From contig JABVXU010000003.1 in NCBI GenBank assembly GCA_013365365.1, positions 1 to 64,000 of the forward strand: a stretch of DNA of 64,000 bases, written 5' to 3'. This DNA is from Cruorifilaria tuberocauda. Lineage: Eukaryota; Nematoda; Chromadorea; Rhabditida; Onchocercidae. The notes below the pieces were generated by a model, which saw only the letters and a program-made list of their open reading frames with translations, made no database searches and was not told where the DNA came from. Numbering within the stretch: position 1 is the first letter of the stretch; each line of letters begins with the position of its first letter. Position numbers and translations under genes: made by a program. Of this stretch, positions 37,501 to 50,423 are shown piece by piece.

Positions 37501-40500
37501 AACGAATTTCATCAGTTTTGCTATCTCGACATACAAAACGTTTTAATATTGATCCGTAGACTTTCTCACACGATCTGTCGTTGTTCTTTCTTTCCAAATC
37601 ATTCCACTCCAAAATTAGCAACCCTTATACATTCGAATATTTTAATTGTAAATGTAAGCCCAATGCAAGTTATCAATTGAAACAACAAAAAAACGAAAAC
37701 AACACTGCGAGTGACCTAAGCTATAACTCCACTCTAGTTCGTGCAACTTTAAATAAAGACTAAAATCATTTCCTTTATCTCTCCTCCTCCATGCTGCTAC
37801 TGCTAACGACAATGCTGCTTTCTTACTTTTCATCTACCAGCTTGTTTATAGTTAAATCGCTTAGTTCTAGAGAGCAACAGACCCTACATATAATGAGTTT
37901 CTGTAGTAGAAATGGCGAAGAAAAAGTAGATAACGATTAACGACCAAAGTGGCGACTATAATTTGTAGATTTGATTAAATGGAAAAGGAGATCATAGTAG
38001 GATAGCAGAGTCAAGTAGCAAAATGCAATGTACTCAAATCCCGCTCTAGAACATCGGAGATTTTGTTCTTTAAATAGCAGCTGCAGAAAGATGACTGCGT
38101 GGAGCACGAAGAGAAAAAGTTGTGGAGTGAAGGCAATGAGAAACAAACTTCACAGTGTGTCCTATATATAATAATACTCCTTGAAAAAAATTGAAGCGAA
38201 ATGAATTTCAAAGTAAAGCTGTTTTCATCACTTTTCTAGAGTAGCATTTTGATAAAAACAAGGAATATGAGCCTAATCGACTCGAGTCAACTATTCTGAA
38301 TTGTCGTTATTCTTTATGGTCCTCTCATCACCGAATCAAAACTTTAAGGTATTAAATCATGAGCATCAATTTCCATTATGAAATCAGCGGCAAATACATA
38401 TTGTTCCGACACTATTGAAAAACTAATTGAAGACTGAATTGCGAAATTTAAACATTTTTCTACTCTAAACGATTTCTCCAACACTCAGCAATTCCAATTT
38501 TTCGCTTTTCAGACTTCTTAACGGAGTATTTCAGATTTCAAAATGAATCATGAGTAGATGTTCAATGCCTCGTACTCAAATAATAAAAGTAATTAAGATG
38601 GCTAAAATCAAAAACAAGAATCAAAAAAAAGCAAAGAGAAAAGAATTGAAGGAGTTCTTGATTGGTAAGAAACATGGATTAACAGTACATTTCGAAGTGT
38701 CAGAGAGTTTTTGAGTTAGAAATTCAACGAACATAATAAAGAAGGACAACCTCAAGAAATGTAGATCTCTTCGTATTCTTTATTGAATGCAGCATTTTTA
38801 TTTTACACGCTCATGTATGCTACATATCTGATACTATATTTTCATCGTTTTTTTTTATTTCAATATTCGCAAATGAAATTGAGAAGTTCTGGGCTTAAAC
38901 CACTACGCTGGATACATCCTTATTAACCAAATGATCGCAATGATAAATGACGATTCTGTCTCGGAGATTAGCTTTTTTTTGCTTTTCAGAACCTATATTT
39001 TAAGCTGAACGAACTCTTAAAAATCATTCCCTACACATTTTCGGTGTGGAAGTCCGTGCAAAACCTGTTGAAATGATCAAAAAAGTGATAATCGGTTGGC
39101 GAGAGGAAAGGATGAATGCAGTAATGGAACAAAATTTCTCAGCTTCATCCGTCTAACTTTTCAAATGCCGTTGACAAACATCTAATTCTGCATTTACGCA
39201 AAAAATAATTATGTTCTTTCTGTTGAGTGATATCGTCTGAAACGTTTTAATTTTCAGTTCACAAAGTACCTACCTATCAATTATTTTCATCTTTCTAGTT
39301 TGTTCAAATGTCATGCGATCAGGAACGTAGCATAATCATTTTTTAGTTCCAGTGTAAATGTAAGTTTCCCGCTAAATAATATTTTTGACAGCTGTTATCA
39401 TCCTCATGTTCAACTTCAGCTTCTCACATTAGTAGGCTATACCCCAATCAAAGATGATATTAACAGTGCTGTTTTATGATCCATTCTAACTCGCCACCTC
39501 TCCATCTTCTTAGTCTCCCTCATACTCATACATCTGCACTCAGGATTTCTGAGAGAAGACTTCTAAGATTTCGAATTACACAATAATCCTTGGTCGTTAC
39601 ACACAACACAGCAAAATATGAAAATAAGATACTGGAAAAACAAATTGCATCAACGTTCCACCTATATTTATTAGTGCCAACTGGGTTTATTAATATAATT
39701 TCCATTTGCATTCTAAGAAATACGAATCTATTCATAAGAAAAATTCAACAAATAAATTTATTGTAAATATTGCTTTTATTCCTTCAATATGATGACTTAA
39801 TAAAGAGTTCCACTATAAAATCTGACCAATTTCAGCTTCATTTACATTTGATAAAATGCTTCATATTAAAAGCAATCGTTAACACATTCCTATTACTCAT
39901 TCACATTTCGCTATTACCAAAAATTATGCGCCATAAAAAAAACATGACCACCCTTTTCAAATGTTCATCATCAAACATTCAAGTAGAAAAAGCTCGTACA
40001 ATCGGAACGCCGAGTATAGATCTCTGGTATCTGAGCACGAACATGCTCAACCACGAAGGATTTTCATGGTAATAGCAGTATAATATTAGCAACTAAATAG
40101 CATAAATCTTGCTTCCACCCCATATAAGTTTGCAGAGATTAGAATAGAGATGACAAAGGTTTATTGATGATTTCAAGTGCAACAGAATATGACTTCCCGT
40201 GATGAATGAGTGTGATAAGAAAAATCGAAGAACTCCAATACAAAAATGAAAAATAAATTTGATGCAAAAATGCGGCATAGATAGATGAACAAATGAGAAT
40301 GTCATTTACACCGAACGCGTTAACATCTATTTTTGAATTAAGGTACTAAAGAGTACTAGAATGTGATGTCATTTCATGTCATCGAAAAATTCTTGCTGAA
40401 TTCAATATCTCATAAAGTGAAAAATTAAACTCCATAAAGTTTTATATCGTCAGAACAGTTGCAAAAAAGTTAACACTATCAATTCTTCTTTACATTGGAG

Positions 40501-43500
40501 ATTCCTATCATATTAAAAAAAAAAACTTTTCAAGTGAAAGAAAACTATCGTAAATTTGTTATGAGAATAATGGTTCTTTGATCCCATACGCTAATGGCAA
40601 CAAGCCAAAACAAACGAAGTTTTAATGACGTCAAAGGCGGAACGCTGCCGAAAGAGCAGATGAAACAAAAGAAAAAGAACGATAAAAAGAAGGAAAAATA
40701 TGCAGGAAAATGCCATGAACGATTAATCTATGAGTAACGCTATCTCCAATCTCTGACTATCGGGAAATATTTCTATGCTCATTTTTCACCTTCATTTTGG
40801 CCTGAAGAAAAGTAAAGGAAAGGGTGCTTTTTGTATCACAAGTAGAAATAAAATCCCCAAAAAGGGGCAACTTATTCACTCTTATTAAAACCAAGCAGAA
40901 ATCCTATCATCTTTCAGCCCGCCTGATTTCCCTCCCTTATTTTTCACGAACGTTTTGAACACTGTAAACACGAAACCGAATTTATGCTTAAATATGCAGT
41001 AATAGTTCTTGAAGCCACAACATTTACTTCTTTTAATCGTTCACTGAACGCATGAGATCACGATCAGATTCTGAATCTTTGAAGGCATAATTAGCAAGCT
41101 TAATACTCTTACCAAAGTAGCAAGCGTTTCTTTGTTTCCTTAAACTATGACGAGCAAAAAAATGATCTAATGAATGTTCACTGAATTTGTTTCATCTGTT
41201 TCGACAAGAGCTATCGAATGTAATAAGTTGGACTAAAGTCTTAACAAAATTTCAGAGGGTTTAAATTAGGAACATTCTTAAATCTTACAGCGATTAAAAG
41301 CGATTAATTCTTCTATACTTCTTTTAAATTAGTGAAAAAATCCTTCAATCATCCAATTTCTCATAACTCAATATCAGTGAAAAGTTTTTTTAATCAGACC
41401 AAGACTTTTTGAAAACTTAGTTTTCCTAATTTCAGGTATATGTTCGCATTATAAAGCAAAGGATATCCCTTTAACTGATTAGAAGTGCACGAAACCGCTA
41501 AAAATTCAAGGCAAATCTTATCGAAACATTTTGGAATTTTGAAAACCAGCACAAATACTGAAATTGCTATTATAATCAACGTCGCCGGACTTCTCGCTAT
41601 TATGCATAAAGACTGAGTAAAGCTTACCAGGGCCTGGATATTGCTGTGCATTGTGATCCTTGTTATCTTTTCGACGTTTTTTCAGCCGTTCTGCAAATGC
41701 GACCACTTCACTAGCATTCTTCCCCGTTTCCAAACATTCCAATCCTAGCAAATATTTTTGATAGTGTCGCCTTAACTGATAACCAGCTGCAGATGATTCG
41801 GACATTTCAGAATTTGCTTCTGTACAAACCTGTTTCCACGTTTTATCCCGTGTTACCTATAAAATTAATTTCAGATGAGCACTTGAAAGAGATCGCTATA
41901 CAGCGACTTCAATAAAATTATTAAAATCGTTGAATCAATAAAAGACAGAAAACGAAGATTGAAATTTGACTATGCAGAATATATAGAGATAAAAATCAAA
42001 ATTAGGGAGCTCTGAAAGATGTTATTGTGCCAGCTACCTGTTCAAAACCACCACGTTTCATTACAGCTAAATAAAGACGATGCAAGTCAACCGTTTGCTT
42101 TGAAACCTGTGGGACCTGAGTGATCGGTTCGCCCTGAAAGCAATGATAAAATGAACGAAGATTCTCAAAAAAAGCATATTTTTTCTATCAATTTAGGGAA
42201 AGAAATAGCGTAAAAGAGTATTTAAAGTTCAACAAGTTTCTAAAGAATTGGAGTGAATGAATTTATACCTGCTGTTCACATAATTGGACCAATTTATCGA
42301 AAAAAGCTCTCCTCTCAGGCATAATATGCTGCGGATTCATTGCAGTAACAGGTCCCACCTGAAACAACACTTATTTTTTAAATCGAGAGAAAAAAATCCA
42401 CTCTTAAAATTTCTGCAAAGATTTCATTAAATAATCCATTTCTAGTAATTAAAATTAAGTGCTAGAACATAGCAGAGATTGTTTTCATCAGGGAAAAAAC
42501 TCACTAATCTATCAATAATGGACGCTGGATCTTGCCGTTTATTCACTGTGGGTGTATTTGGTCGATTTGTAGGCACCGGGGTCCTCTGCAAGCAAAAAGT
42601 AAAATCATAAAGTAAAACACGCCTAAGTTAAGCTTTGAAAATCGACTTACATGTCCTTGACTCATCTGTGACGGCGTATGAGGCCATGGATTCGGTGAAG
42701 CACCGGGCAAAGATTTAGAATCTTCTAACGATTCATCGGCAGCTGAAGAGGTGCCCCCTGGACTCGGTGCTAGTATTCCAGACGACGGAGTCAATGATTG
42801 CTGTCCAGAAGTAGTTTGCTGAACTGCTTCCTGTAGTGCAAAAGTAGAGAATACAATCCAAATTTAACAGCCTATGCATCACAGCGAAAATGATGATCGA
42901 GGGTGATCCACTTAATCGTAGATAAGATAAATAAAAGACCAACTGATCAGAAAGTTATACAATCATTGTTAATCAATGCATAAATTGAGAAGTCCACTGA
43001 AATTCTCCTTGTGAATATAATATGGCAATACCTACCGGAACAGATTTTGGAGTAGTTATTCTGGACTGCCAATCAGATGACACTGGTCCATTTGTCATAC
43101 GCGGCATTTCCATCTGTGATGGTTGCTGCATTTTAGCTGAACTTGCTGGCATCATTTGGCGTACCCCTGGTGGCATACCATATCCGGTAAAGGCTAAAAA
43201 TATCCTATAACATTTTAACTACTAGTTGAAGCCGGAGAGCAGAGATCTTCCATAAACTTGTGAACCTAGATTACCTGATGTTGGCATAGAACTGTGATTC
43301 TGTACCGGATAATAATGGCCGGGATGTAAATTTCCTGGTTGTATATAACGCATCTGTTGTGGCGGCCAATAAGACGGGTACATACTAGTCGAATAAGCTG
43401 CAGGAAAAGTAACTTTTTAATTTTTATATCCTGAACTAAAAGGAATGAATCTTTGTTATCCTCATTAAAAATTAATTCCACAAAAACACAAAGACAAACC

Positions 43501-46500
43501 GGAAGGTGGCACTTGACCCATATTCTGTTGACTGGGCATCTGCTGTTGCATTTGTTGAGATCCTGAATTCAGAAAAATGATAAGACGAATTTTCCACATA
43601 ACAAACATTCACCACAACTTGCAATGACAGCGAACAGTTTTTCTAAGCTGACAAAATGAGTATTTGATCTCAAAAGACCAAATATTTTCTTTTATATGTA
43701 AAAGAAATCCCACAACCAGCATTTGATTGGCCATGTTCTCAGCTTAACTCAACTTTAAATTTATACGGCCTTTGAAATTTAATATTCAATTACTAAAATT
43801 AATGAATAAAGATAGTTAGACCAAATAGAGCAATTACCCAGTGCAGAACTAGATGAAGGAACTTCCATTCGAACAGCGCCGGGTAATGCAGTTCCAACTG
43901 GCGAATTCTGCATATGTAATGACATTTGTGGTGGTGGTCCACCTTGACCAGCAGCTGGTGAAAACACGACATCTCGCGAATCCGGTCTTCCGGCTACTTT
44001 CCCCTTCACATTACCTTTTTGAAGACCGACTGATCCTGGACTGCTATAGCTACCATTCGCAAGTGGTGATGGTTGCTGTAAAACATTGGAATTCTTCACT
44101 TTCTGACTTCCCGAATAAAATTCTACAGCTGCACTTGGGCAAAACAAAGAAAACTGGGAACTTTATTATGAAACAGTAAACTTCACATTGATCGATACTA
44201 TGAGAATTACTAGCATAATCTTTAATTTATGTAGTTTAAATTTTGTTAAAAATTCCCTAATTACCTTAAAACTTAAATTAATTAACGAAAGTTAAATAAA
44301 ATTTTCGTTTTTGGTAAGGCAAAATTTCAAATTTTGAAGCAGAAAAATGCTGCTCAGTCTCTAGCTCAAGTATTGAAATGAGTTTGGAACTCATTTCCAA
44401 ACCCATTGTGCAATTTCATAAACTTCCTGACTCAATAAATATCAGGAAAACAATCAGAAAAAAATCTTCCATCGAACTCCATTCTTCTCACCTCTTCAAT
44501 CAATTACCTTTATTGAAATGATTGTTTGATGACGGTGTCACTAGATTTTACATTTTGGCAATACCTACGCCACTAGTCTTACGGGTGTGCAATTATTTAT
44601 GAACATAGACTTTCTTCGCACCCTTCTTTATGGCTTTGTATCCATCTCCACCCTACAACTATTTGATGATCGTCATATCATACATACAAATTATTCCCAT
44701 CTCCCTGAGAACATCAACGACCCAAAACCATCCTCTATCCCTGCTCCGCATCATATACACTTTATATGACCACGTGTTTCCGACTTCGAACCTTCTCTCG
44801 CTTTTTTAAAAAACCAAAAGTGCATGGGAATTCCCAACAAGCAATAAATTCCTCATTTTCAAAGTGAAGCGGCAGCTAGAAATCATTCTACATCATGCTA
44901 TTTTGTACTCAAAAGTTTTAAGTGTTTCATAGCTACTACCTCTTTCGATATTTCCAGTACATTGATTGCGGCCTATTTCACATAAGTAGGTATGAAAATT
45001 ATATGCGATACAAAACAATTAAAATATTCAAAACAATACACATGAAACACTGTGTCCTTTTCCACCTCACTGTATTCCACTAAATTCTGACTGGTTGAAT
45101 TTTAAAATTACGGATCTTCCCATAATATGCAGGATTCAATCCTTCTAAAGTGCATTTCATTTTGATTATATAATTGTTGCACCTACAAATTTTACTGTTA
45201 TTTCAAGCATATACTCTACCATGAAAATGAGCTGGATGCCCATTTTTTCGATTCTCACACAGTACGCAAACTACACATTATATGTCATTTAAATGAAAAC
45301 ATCCCACGTACTGAAAACAAAACGAATCTATAAAGAATATCAATTTTTCGATAGCTGGAAAACAGACGCCGGAACTATAATTCTTTAATTCTTGCTTGAT
45401 TCGATTAATATATAAGAATATTTAACTTTAAGCAATAAATTCTATACTTGTAAAGGGCGGATAATATTTCAAATCTTTAAACTTCATTAACAGTTGCCTT
45501 TCTTCCCTTGTAAGTTGTAAGGTAAAAAAAAAAATAAATCGCTGACAATAAACTGCTTGGATGCTACTGGTTTTCTACAGTCTTCCACCTCCCCTCATAA
45601 GCCCGATAAGGATATTACAAGAAATGCCTCCCGTATCTGAATGTTTTGCGACATGTTTACTTTTAAATAGAATCATTGCTGAGGACGAAAAAAAGGGAAA
45701 TTTCATTGATTCAGGAAAGAATATTTCATAGAGCGCCGTGAAAGAATAGTGGGCAACTGGCAGTGACTTCTTCACATAGCTTAATAAGCACTGTATTGTC
45801 CACCTATGCCGTTAAGTGAGAATGGAATGGATGATGCATGAATGAAATAAGGTGAAGGAGCAATAGGTGCGGACAGAGCGGGAAGATTGTCTTACGCTGG
45901 CACAATTACTGCTGGGAAGAAAGGGTGCTGATGATGATTTCGGATGTGTGTATAAATATCATGTGAGTTAGGACGGTTATCCTTATTCGAGAAACAATGT
46001 AAATGTAAGCATGCTGCTATACTGCTCTAATGAATAGTAGAAGGAGAAGGAATTGAGATGAGCGGAATGTGGAAGGTTGGTGTATGATGCGCACTAACTT
46101 CCTCTCCAGATAGCAGGCAGGTCAGCCTGAGGAAGAAGAATTTATTCGACTCGGTCCCCTCCTCAACGTTGCGTCCCTCGCTCGTGTGTGTTTCAATGGG
46201 ATAGTATGGGTATGCTGAATGCTGGTGTGTCGATAGTCAGATAGATGGATGGATGGCGATGAATGAGTGTTTGGAGGGGAGGGGAGAGAGAAGGGGCCAG
46301 TTGGGTGCATTCGGCGGAGATGGAGATGAAGTGATAGAAAAAGGGCCATATTCACGACGGATGTTCCCTAAGGGATGATGGATGGGCGCTTGCGGAACGA
46401 ATCGGTTACTGCTGCGCTGCTCTAGTTGCTCTTTAACTGCACAATGATGTCGGTGCACTGCAGAAAACCTACCGACACGCCATCTATTTCGCCTTTCAGT

Positions 46501-49500
46501 GGAAACGACTCTCTCTCTCTCTCTCCCTCCAGTGAATCGTTCAGAATGCCAGTGAACCTATGGAAGATACTGCGTTACACAAATATCCACGAAATAGTGT
46601 CTGTTTGAAGTGAAACAAGTTTGGAGAGAATGACTTCTCTCTCGTTCAGTGACGGTGACGCTACTCTGGACTCACTCCCTCTCCATCTTCACGTATCCCT
46701 CTCCCTGCCCTATCCACAATACTATATTCGAATCTTTTATGTTATGTAAGAAATTCGACATTAAACTTCTCCCTCTCCACTCTAGCTATGATATCAGTAA
46801 ATTAGTGACAGGAAAATGATAGGAAAAAAATAGCCGCTGGGAAAATCAGTAAAAAATTGGAAAGGCTAAAGCTAACAAACGAAAAGATGCACTTTTGCTT
46901 ATAAACAAGTAGAGAGAACGAGGGGAAAATATGATTTTGGAAGGACGAATTTTAGGCTTGTCTTCTTCCTCCGCTAAGAGATTGAAATACTCAGGGCTGA
47001 GCCGCTCCCCTCTTTCCTCTACTTCCCTACTACCGTAACCCGTCAATTTCAAAAATTCAGTTCCCAGCTGCGATTGACGTATGAAGCATCAATCAAAAAT
47101 GGAATAAAAGAGAAAACAATTAACACTAATTTTTGTTTCTTTCAACAGAACTTCTGCTTGCTGATCAAGAAAGCTGTATAATGAACAACCATCACTTCAT
47201 TACAATCTTTTCCCCTCTTCCACTAAAACCACAATTCCTATCTCACATAATTATAACTGTCGATAACTCCAGCTGCTACTATTCCTTCAAATGTCCTTGT
47301 ATATATCCTTTCAACCTATCTTTAGCAACTTGCAGCATATACCGACCTCAAAACCTGATGTACACCTTTTACATTTTATCTACTCTAATATTCCAAAACA
47401 TCTAGTCACGCCAAATCTAGCGTATTTATTCCTAGATCCATCGAATCGAATCCCGTTTTCAATTCAGTGTCAAAACTCGATATGCTTCGCTGTTTTCTTA
47501 CATCATGCTTCAACAATTCATCTGATGCAATATATAACTATTATTAATAATCTATTAAATGACTTAATGGTGACGCCGTATGAGAAGTTAAAGTCTCAAA
47601 TTAAATTTTTGAATTAACATAACCAAAATGAATAAGATGAAAATAACGAATGCAAAATTAATGGAAAAAAGAACGACTACAATTAACTAAGCGGTAATAA
47701 TTCAATTTTTTTTTTTCAATATCCAACTGTCTTCACTATTTCTTCGCCTATTACTTCAAAATACTGTTTCTGAGGTTATAAATAAAATTTCGACTCCTTC
47801 TATACACGAGTGTCAACAAAGATAACTCATATATATTGAAACAGAAAGCCTTTCTTAAAGAGTTATTTTAAAAGGAGACGAGATTCATTGTCATAAAACA
47901 CTTAAGGGATTCAGAGGTGAGTATCGGAAACGACCAATAAAAAGGAATTATAGAAGGATTCAAGATATAATGAAGAGGGTTAAATATGATGTAATCGTAC
48001 CCGTCTCATACGTCGAACGCAGCGGAAATAACCGACGCATTGCAATTTGTTTTCAAGGATATCCTTTATTTTCACACGGTTACAGAAATTCTCACCATGT
48101 AGTATACATGTAAACGACATAAAAATTCCATCCATTGATCTATAGTACTAGTATAATGAAACTGATTCTGCTCAATATAAAGATATAGAAAAACTTGTAA
48201 GTTACTGTAACACTGGCATTTGTAAATTAGAGGTCCTAAAGTTGTTTAATAAACAAAGTCATAAAGTCATAAAGAAAAATACACAAGAATGAAGACTTAT
48301 CGTCTACCATACTTAAGATTTAAGCAAGATCATTGCAATGATACAAAACCACCAACAACAATAAGACAGTAATGTTTATATATATGTATTTGTTTCTAGT
48401 CTCTTGAAATTTAACAAAAGTGCATCGAAAATTTACCTCTTTATTCAATCAAAGCCGTTAACTAAGGATAACTCATGTTACTGTTCTCTGAAATAAAAGA
48501 CAATTATAGTTATGCAAAGAACACCAGCTCTCTATTGTATCAATTATTTCATCCACGCATATAAATCCTTCCTAAACCAAAATACAGGGAAGCTACTATG
48601 TCTCTCAAAAAATTTCTCAACCCAATGCAGTTCAACTCTTGCTTAGATTGGCCACAGTCACAAATAATCTGATATAGAAATGCCTCGGCTAATAGTGGAA
48701 AAATCATTAACACTGTCCGATTAATACTAATCCATAATAAGAAAGCTAAATTCTTCATGCTAAAATGAATGCGTTGAATTATTTTCTTACAAAATGACAT
48801 ATCCGTTCATTCTTTGATTTCCAAATTACGTTAAACATATTAAATAAGAAATTACAGAGCTACAGGCATAACTGACACAATATCTCAAAGAAGAACACAT
48901 ATATATTACAAACATGTAAAAACTTTTTTCAATTGGTATTAACACAAAACTTACCTTTCTTCAACCATTCATATGAGAAACACATAGGGATTATTGAAAC
49001 AATGCAGGGAAGAAATTTTTTCCTACATGTCAAGTTACCAAAAAATCGAAAATCAAGCTGATTTGTCATTCGTACTGCTATTTTTCTGCTATATGATTTA
49101 GGGAAATATTATTTTCGCAGGACAAGAACGAAATGGTGTTAAGAAGAATAAAGAAGAAAGCAAAAGCTATTTCCTCACATTATGTACATATTACGTTCAC
49201 AGAATGACCGAAATTTTGTAAATATGGGAGTAGCTTTTCCACAATTTTTCGATTTTTAACTGAGAGCGACTGTCTTTTGTTTGCGCTAATCACACTTTTA
49301 ATTAAATAAAATCGGCACAATGTCAAGTTTTAATAACTGCTTGTTTAAAATGTAAAAAGAAGATTCCGAAGTGCCCACTAAATCTCAACTAGTCTTAACT
49401 ACTCGAAGAACTTACAGTTCTAATCTTTACATGTTATGTAATTGTTTATAAACAGCATAAGCTATCTCATTCAACCGTAATAAAACGAAGCATAAACACT

Positions 49501-50419
49501 GAAGTGCTATTAATACTATTAAGACTATTATTACTGTTAAATTAATAATATTAATACTATATCAATACTATTAAAACATACCGGAGATGAGAAGTTAGAT
49601 TGCGGCTGAACCAGCATATGTTGAATATGTGGTGGTATTTGCATTTGCTGTTGCAGATTCTGCGGCTGTGAGCCTTGCGGCGCCATGTTGTACACTGTTC
49701 CAGGTGTAATAGTAGCGTCTGTTCCTGAAGCTGTACAAATATTTAAAGTAACTTATTGTGGTTCATGGAGATTTCGACAGTCCATAATTCGTTATAATCG
49801 ATGAACAAATATTTAAAGTAACTTATTGTGGTTCATGGAGATTTCGACAGTCCATAATTCGTTATAATCAATGAACAAATCCCGAAATTCTGTCCTTTTT
49901 AATTTCTAAATCAGAATCTAATCTATTCTTCGAACTTACGGAGTAAATTGTTCAGCGTTGGTGTCGCCGTTTGATGTTGCTGTTGCTGCTGCTGAAAAGC
50001 ATTTCACAATAATTTCAGCAAGAAATATCAATAATTGAAATATCTGAATTCCAACATTATAAAATGAAAACGATCATTTGAAGAATGACCCTAGATTCTC
50101 AATTCTTTACTAACCATCAATATCATTCTCAAAGTGCAAAATTTGTTAAATTTTCAAAACCTGCAAATCCCTAATTTTATGAATATCCTTCATGTTTCAG
50201 AAACTTTTCATATTATCCTCTAATAGGTCATATTTAATAATAATGGAGCACTCTCCTCCGCGAATCGAGTGGAAGCAAAATTTAAGTTGTTGCTCATTAA
50301 TTTAAAACTTGTTTGTCCTTTATTCGCACTAAGCGGAATAATTTTACCTGAGGTGACATTTCACTACTCGATTTGGGTGTTTCAACAGCACTACCTTGAG
50401 ATGTCGCATTTGTAGCCAT
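28559..50419 (-). CDS. let-526: ARID1/BAF250 subunit of the SWI/SNF chromatin remodeller
   Basis: Large DNA-binding subunit that defines the BAF class of SWI/SNF. Thirty-two exons join in phase (5133 nt, 1710 aa): 50348-50419, 49940-49991, 49582-49730, 43838-44075, 43500-43562, 43275-43397, 43036-43193, 42651-42830, 42505-42585, 42269-42358, 42038-42133, 41628-41856, 35586-35815, 35278-35409, 34813-35014, 34438-34649, 34132-34359, 33754-33828, 33230-33541, 32964-33161, 32596-32749, 32312-32398, 31884-32092, 31586-31711, 31227-31406, 30866-31036, 30665-30786, 30291-30437, 29911-30043, 29486-29662, 29055-29289, 28559-28830. Residues 1-370 are low-complexity Q/P/S/M-rich. The ARID spans about 373-480 (MPERRAFFDKLVQLCEQQ, LYLAVMKRGGFEQ, LRRHYQKYLLGLE). 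A second Q/P/G-rich stretch follows. BAF250_C runs from about 960 to 1585 (GLETEATWALNALNIMLYDD, LRGLSFLPGNEGPMAKH). The tail is serine-rich and unconserved. Confidence 0.95.
35816..41627 (-). other. 5.8-kb intron of let-526
   Basis: The flanking exons join exactly in phase: CCTG at the donor plus GCCAACC at the acceptor restores a Gly codon. No coding exon is therefore missing. I see no nested gene on either strand. A 15-bp direct repeat (TAGCAAGATAACGAT, 36327-36341 and 36358-36372) is the only local structure noted. Confidence 0.8.
46080..46720. other. GC-richer, microsatellite-bearing island inside a let-526 intron
   Basis: The base composition shifts away from the AT-rich surroundings, with G- and C-rich runs, GATG(G) repeats near 46230-46260 and a (CT)n tract at 46509-46525. 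Overlapping open frames here encode only low-complexity S/P/H-rich peptide. It may be a regulatory region or an internal promoter. Confidence 0.4.
46509..46525. repeat. (CT)n microsatellite
   Basis: Eight CT units plus a trailing C, followed by CCTCC, in the GC-richer island of the let-526 intron. Confidence 0.9.
49735..49874. repeat. 70-bp tandem duplication
   Basis: Two head-to-tail copies, 49735-49804 and 49805-49874, with one mismatch (TCGATGA versus TCAATGA), then six bases of a third unit. They lie in a let-526 intron and abut the donor-distal acceptor of exon 49582-49730. Near identity points to a recent duplication. Confidence 0.95.
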
Positions 50420-50421
50420 TT

Positions 50422-50423
50422 CT
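50422..50423 (-). promoter_or_regulatory. likely trans-splice acceptor of let-526
   Basis: The minus strand reads TGATTACAG, then AA, then ATGGC. The acceptor AG lies two bases before the start codon with no upstream coding exon. It could also be the 3' site of a 5' UTR intron. Confidence 0.5.

Larger units (their letters stand above)
44076..49581 (-). other. 5.5-kb intron of let-526
   Basis: Joins exon 49582-49730 (phase 0 end) to exon 43838-44075 through the strong acceptor TGTTTTACAG. A slightly longer exon using the AG after GGGAAGT is also in phase. The intron holds a GC-richer, CT-rich block at about 46.1-46.7 kb and an A/T-rich degenerate repeat at 49500-49575. No nested gene recognised. 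Confidence 0.7.
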
